DNA from: Halorubellus sp. JP-L1
Lineage (GTDB): Archaea > Halobacteriota > Halobacteria > Halobacteriales > Natrialbaceae
Length of the DNA: 64,000 nucleotides
Direction of reading: 5' to 3'
Assembly: GCF_011440375.1 (NCBI RefSeq)
Contig: NZ_JAAOIR010000001.1
Span: 682,001-746,000, forward strand
The stretch's first letter is position 1; every line of letters starts with the position of its first letter. Positions 61,131 to 64,000 of the stretch are shown piece after piece. The translations under genes were made by a program, and so were the position numbers. The notes under the pieces were generated by a model. It saw only the letters and a program-made list of their open reading frames with translations, did no database searches and was not told where the DNA came from.

Positions 61131-63617
61131 TCAGTCGTCGTCGGCGTCGACCGCGTCGGCCGCGCCGGTCGCCGCGGGCAGGACGTCGACGCTCGCGACG
61201 TTGTCGCCGTCGTCGAGGTCCATGATGGTGACGCCCATCGTGTTCCGGCCGACGAGACTGACGTCGGCGGCGTGCGTGACCATGATCTGGCCGCGGTCAC
61301 TCATCACGACGAGGTCGTCGTCGTCCGCGACCGCCTTCACGCTCGTCACGCGCCCGTTGCGTTCGTTTGTCTTGATGTCGATGAGGCCCTTCCCGTACCG
61401 GCCCTGCTGGCGGTAGTTCGAGAGGCGCGTGCGCTTCCCGTAGCCGTTCTCCGTGACGGTGAGGAGACTCTTCTCGTCGTCGTGGTCGGTCGCGACGAGC
61501 CCCGCGACGCGGTCGTCGCCCTCGAGGTCGATGCCGCGGACGCCCCTGGCGTTCCGACCCATCGTCCGCACCTCCTGCTCGTCGAACCGGATCGTCATCC
61601 CGTCCTCGGTCGCGACGACGAGGTCCTTCGAGCCGTCGGTCACCTCCACGTCGACGAGCGCGTCGTCCTCGCCGAGGTCCGCGGCGATGATGCCCGTCGT
61701 CAGGATGTTCGAGAAGTCCTCGCCGGTCGTCCGCTTGACGTACCCGTTCTTCGTGACCATCGTCACGCACTCCTCGGCCTCGAAGTCGTCGGTCGTCACG
61801 ACCGCCGTGATCTCCTCGCCGTCGTCGAGCTTCAGGAGGTTGACCGCGGACTTGCCGCGCGCGGTCCGGGAGACCTCCGGGATCTCGTAGGTCTTCAGGC
61901 GATAGACCTGCCCGTGATTCGTGAACGCGAGCACGTAGTCGTGCGTGTTCGCGCGGAACACCTTCGACACGCTGTCGCCTTCCTTGACGTCCGCGCCGAT
62001 GATGCCCTTCCCGCCGCGGTTCTGCGCGTCGAACTGGTCGACGGGCATCCGCTTCACGTAGTCGTCCTCCGTCACGACCACGACGACCTCCTCCTCGGGG
62101 ATGAGGTCCTCGTGAGTCACCGTCCCGGTGTCCTCGACGAAGCTCGTCCGTCGGTCGTCGTCGTACTCGTCCTTGACGGCCTCGAGTTCGTCCACGATGA
62201 CCGACAGGAGCTTCTCCTCGCTCCCGAGCACGGACTCGAGGTACTCGATGGTGTCCATGACGTCCTCGTACTCGGACTCGATCTCGGCGCGCTCCATGGA
62301 CGTCAGCGACCCGAGCTGCATCCGGACGATGTGCTCGGCTTGCGCCTCGCTGAAGTCGTACGCCGAGCGGAGGTTCTCCTTCGCGCTGTCGCGGTCCTCG
62401 CTGTCCTGGATGCGGTCGACGACGTCGTCGATGTTGTCCAGCGCCTTCAGTCGGCCCTCGAGGATGTGCGCGCGATCCTCGGCCTCGTCGAGCTCGAACT
62501 GCGAGCGCCGCGTCACGACCTCCTTGCGGTGCTCGACGTAGTGCTCGAGGGTCTCCTTCAGACTCAGGACCTGGGGCTGACCGTCGACGAGCGCGAGGTT
62601 GATGACGCCGAACGTCTTCTCGAGGTGATGCTCGAGGAGCTTGTTCTCGACGACGTCGGCGTTCGCGCCGCGCTTCAGTTCGATGACGACGCGCACGCCG
62701 TTCCGGTCGGACTCGTCGCGGAGGTCCGTGATCCCCTCGATCTTGCCCTCGTTCACGTCGTCGGCGATGCGCTCGACCATCCGCGCCTTGTTCTCCTGGA
62801 ACGGGAGCTCGGTCACGATGATGCGCTCCCGCCCGTTCTTCCACTCCTCGACCTCGTACTCTGCGCGAACGCGCAGTCGGCCACGGCCCGTCGCGTACGC
62901 CTTCCGGACCGCGTTCTTCCCCACGATGTTCGCGCCCGTCGGGAAGTCCGGCCCCTTCACGTGCTCCATGAGGTCCGTCACGTCGCAGTCGGGGTTCTCG
63001 ATGAGGTCGATCGTCGCGTCGACGACCTCCCCGAGGTTGTGCGGCGGAATCTTCGTCGACATCCCGACCGCGATCCCCGTACTCCCGTTCACGAGGAGGT
63101 TCGGGTACGCGGCAGGGAGGACGTCCGGCTCCGTCAGGCGGTCGTCGTAGTTCGGCGTGAAGTCGACCGTGTCCTTCTCGATGTCCGCGAGCAACTCCTC
63201 GGCGATCGGCGCCATCCGCGCCTCCGTGTACCGCATCGCCGCCGCCGGGTCGCCGTCCATCGACCCGAAGTTCCCCTGACCGTCGACGAGCGGGTACCGC
63301 ATCGAGAAGTCCTGGGCCATCCCGACGAGCGTGTCGTAGATCGCCTGGTCCCCGTGCGGGTGGTAGTCACCCATCGTCTCCCCGACGATCGAGGAACTCT
63401 TCCGGTGCGAGGAGCGCGGGGAGACGCCCATCTCGTGCATCGCGTACAGGATCCGGCGATGCACGGGCTTCAGGCCGTCGCGGACGTCCGGGAGCGCGCG
63501 ACCCGCGATGACGCTCATCGCGTAGTCGATGTAGCTCTGCTCCATCTCGTCCTCGATGCGGACGTGCTTCACGCGGTCGGCCGGAACGTCGGGGTCGTCG
63601 GCTGGTTCCGAACTCAT
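61131..63617 (-). CDS. gyrA: DNA gyrase subunit A
   Basis: GyrA with GyrB introduces negative supercoils. The 828-residue protein has the catalytic Tyr130 in AMRYTEARM, the breakage-reunion domain with [19 protein letters not shown], and a C-terminal beta-pinwheel with a GyrA-box-like QNRGGKG, which separates gyrase from topo IV. ATG 63617 is chosen because it overlaps the gyrB stop by 4 bp; GTG 63629 is possible. At the fluoroquinolone-determining site Gln91 replaces the Ser83 of E. coli. The acidic tail is halophile-typical. Confidence 0.96.
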   Translation of the reverse strand: MSSEPADDPDVPADRVKHVRIEDEMEQSYIDYAMSVIAGRALPDVRDGLKPVHRRILYAMHEMGVSPRSSHRKSSSIVGETMGDYHPHGDQAIYDTLVGMAQDFSMRYPLVDGQGNFGSMDGDPAAAMRYTEARMAPIAEELLADIEKDTVDFTPNYDDRLTEPDVLPAAYPNLLVNGSTGIAVGMSTKIPPHNLGEVVDATIDLIENPDCDVTDLMEHVKGPDFPTGANIVGKNAVRKAYATGRGRLRVRAEYEVEEWKNGRERIIVTELPFQENKARMVERIADDVNEGKIEGITDLRDESDRNGVRVVIELKRGANADVVENKLLEHHLEKTFGVINLALVDGQPQVLSLKETLEHYVEHRKEVVTRRSQFELDEAEDRAHILEGRLKALDNIDDVVDRIQDSEDRDSAKENLRSAYDFSEAQAEHIVRMQLGSLTSMERAEIESEYEDVMDTIEYLESVLGSEEKLLSVIVDELEAVKDEYDDDRRTSFVEDTGTVTHEDLIPEEEVVVVVTEDDYVKRMPVDQFDAQNRGGKGIIGADVKEGDSVSKVFRANTHDYVLAFTNHGQVYRLKTYEIPEVSRTARGKSAVNLLKLDDGEEITAVVTTDDFEAEECVTMVTKNGYVKRTTGEDFSNILTTGIIAADLGEDDALVDVEVTDGSKDLVVATEDGMTIRFDEQEVRTMGRNARGVRGIDLEGDDRVAGLVATDHDDEKSLLTVTENGYGKRTRLSNYRQQGRYGKGLIDIKTNERNGRVTSVKAVADDDDLVVMSDRGQIMVTHAADVSLVGRNTMGVTIMDLDDGDNVASVDVLPAATGAADAVDADDD

Positions 63618-64000
63618 ATGTCCACCCACTCCGCCTCGGCGGCGTGATCCTTGATGAACTGCTTGCGCGGCCCGACGGCGTCACCCATCAGCACCGAGAA
63701 CATCTTGTCCGCCGCCGCCGCGTCCTCGATCGTGATCTGCTTCAGCACGCGGTTGTCCGGGTCCATCGTCGTGTCCCAGAGCTGCTGGGGGTTCATCTCC
63801 CCGAGGCCCTTGAACCGCTGGACCTGCGTCGGGTTCCCGTTGCACTTCTCCTCGACGACGCGCTCGCGCTCGGCCTCCGTCATCACGTCGTACGTGTTCC
63901 CGTTGTACCGAATGCGGTACAGCGGCGGCTGGGCCGCGTACACGTACCCCGCCTCGACGAGCGGTCGCATGTAGCGGTAGAACAACGTCAGGAGGAGCGT
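63614..64000 (-). CDS. gyrB: DNA gyrase subunit B (C-terminal part)
   Basis: The frame enters from the window edge and ends at 63614; about 129 residues are visible. [22 protein letters not shown] is the conserved end of the Toprim region of GyrB, followed by [20 protein letters not shown]. The N-terminal ATPase half is outside the window. Order gyrB-gyrA with coupled stop/start is normal for haloarchaea. Confidence 0.97.
   Translation of the reverse strand, partial: TLLLTLFYRYMRPLVEAGYVYAAQPPLYRIRYNGNTYDVMTEAERERVVEEKCNGNPTQVQRFKGLGEMNPQQLWDTTMDPDNRVLKQITIEDAAAADKMFSVLMGDAVGPRKQFIKDHAAEAEWVDI

Overview
This window is chromosomal DNA from a halophilic archaeon (class Halobacteria; genus not determined). 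Evidence for this is the very high G+C, the strongly acidic predicted proteins (Asp/Glu rich, Lys poor), archaeal information genes (RpoF/Rpb4, ribosomal L21e, L24e, S28e, L7Ae and L37e, an Sm-like protein, archaeal GluRS, TmcA, MBF1), TATA boxes about 25-30 nt upstream of start codons that imply leaderless mRNAs, and Tat-type signal peptides. Many neighbouring genes overlap by 1-8 bp (ATGA, GTGA, TGATG), which indicates translationally coupled operons.

Layout. 1-6.6 kb: a partial DUF5518 membrane protein, the tRNA acetyltransferase TmcA, a DUF456 protein, a GIDE-like membrane protein, GluRS and a Tat-type hypothetical. 6.7-9.1 kb: RNase J coupled to a polyprenyl diphosphate synthase. 9.1-10.5 kb: a gene-free stretch with 17-bp direct repeats, a perfect 32-bp palindrome and a TATA box followed by a run of stem-loops, possibly an undescribed ncRNA. 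10.5-14.9 kb: rpl21e, rpoF, a DUF655 gene, ksgA, an MscS channel and a HemK2-type methyltransferase. 15-17.1 kb: a split methionine synthase pair. 17.2-21.1 kb: an ArsR regulator with a small Cys-rich membrane protein, and an exported Ntn-hydrolase coupled to a membrane protein. 21.2-22.5 kb: the rpl7ae-rps28e-rpl24e-ndk operon. 22.8-30.4 kb: an Lhr-type helicase, a LarA-like protein, and a Dna2-like nuclease-helicase. 30.6-35.7 kb: a stress protein, several haloarchaeal hypotheticals, a zincin and an M42 peptidase. 35.8-40.1 kb: Sm-like protein, L37e, PurF, a GNAT enzyme, a DUF420 protein, a zinc-ribbon membrane protein and tRNA-Leu(GAG). 40.3-45 kb: MBF1, an AlaX-type editing protein, an acyl-CoA dehydrogenase, CysE preceded by a hidden 48-residue CxxC microprotein, and a KaiC-like ATPase.

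45.1-53.2 kb is the most coherent metabolic unit. It holds a phosphohexomutase-family enzyme with a non-canonical sugar loop, a complete BMP-type nucleoside ABC importer (Tat lipoprotein, double ATPase, two permeases), cytidine deaminase and uridine phosphorylase. I read it as a nucleoside uptake and ribose-salvage locus, with the mutase a candidate phosphopentomutase. 53.4-64 kb holds a type II NADH dehydrogenase-like flavoprotein, an HTH regulator, a sugar epimerase, two tandem membrane paralogues, arginase, a second GIDE-like gene with a degenerate copy behind it, an FNR-like flavoprotein, a HIT protein, and gyrA-gyrB (gyrB cut by the window edge).

A recurring sequence feature is short tandem arrays (29, 31 and 34 bp units) that begin inside the last codons of a gene and run past its stop.
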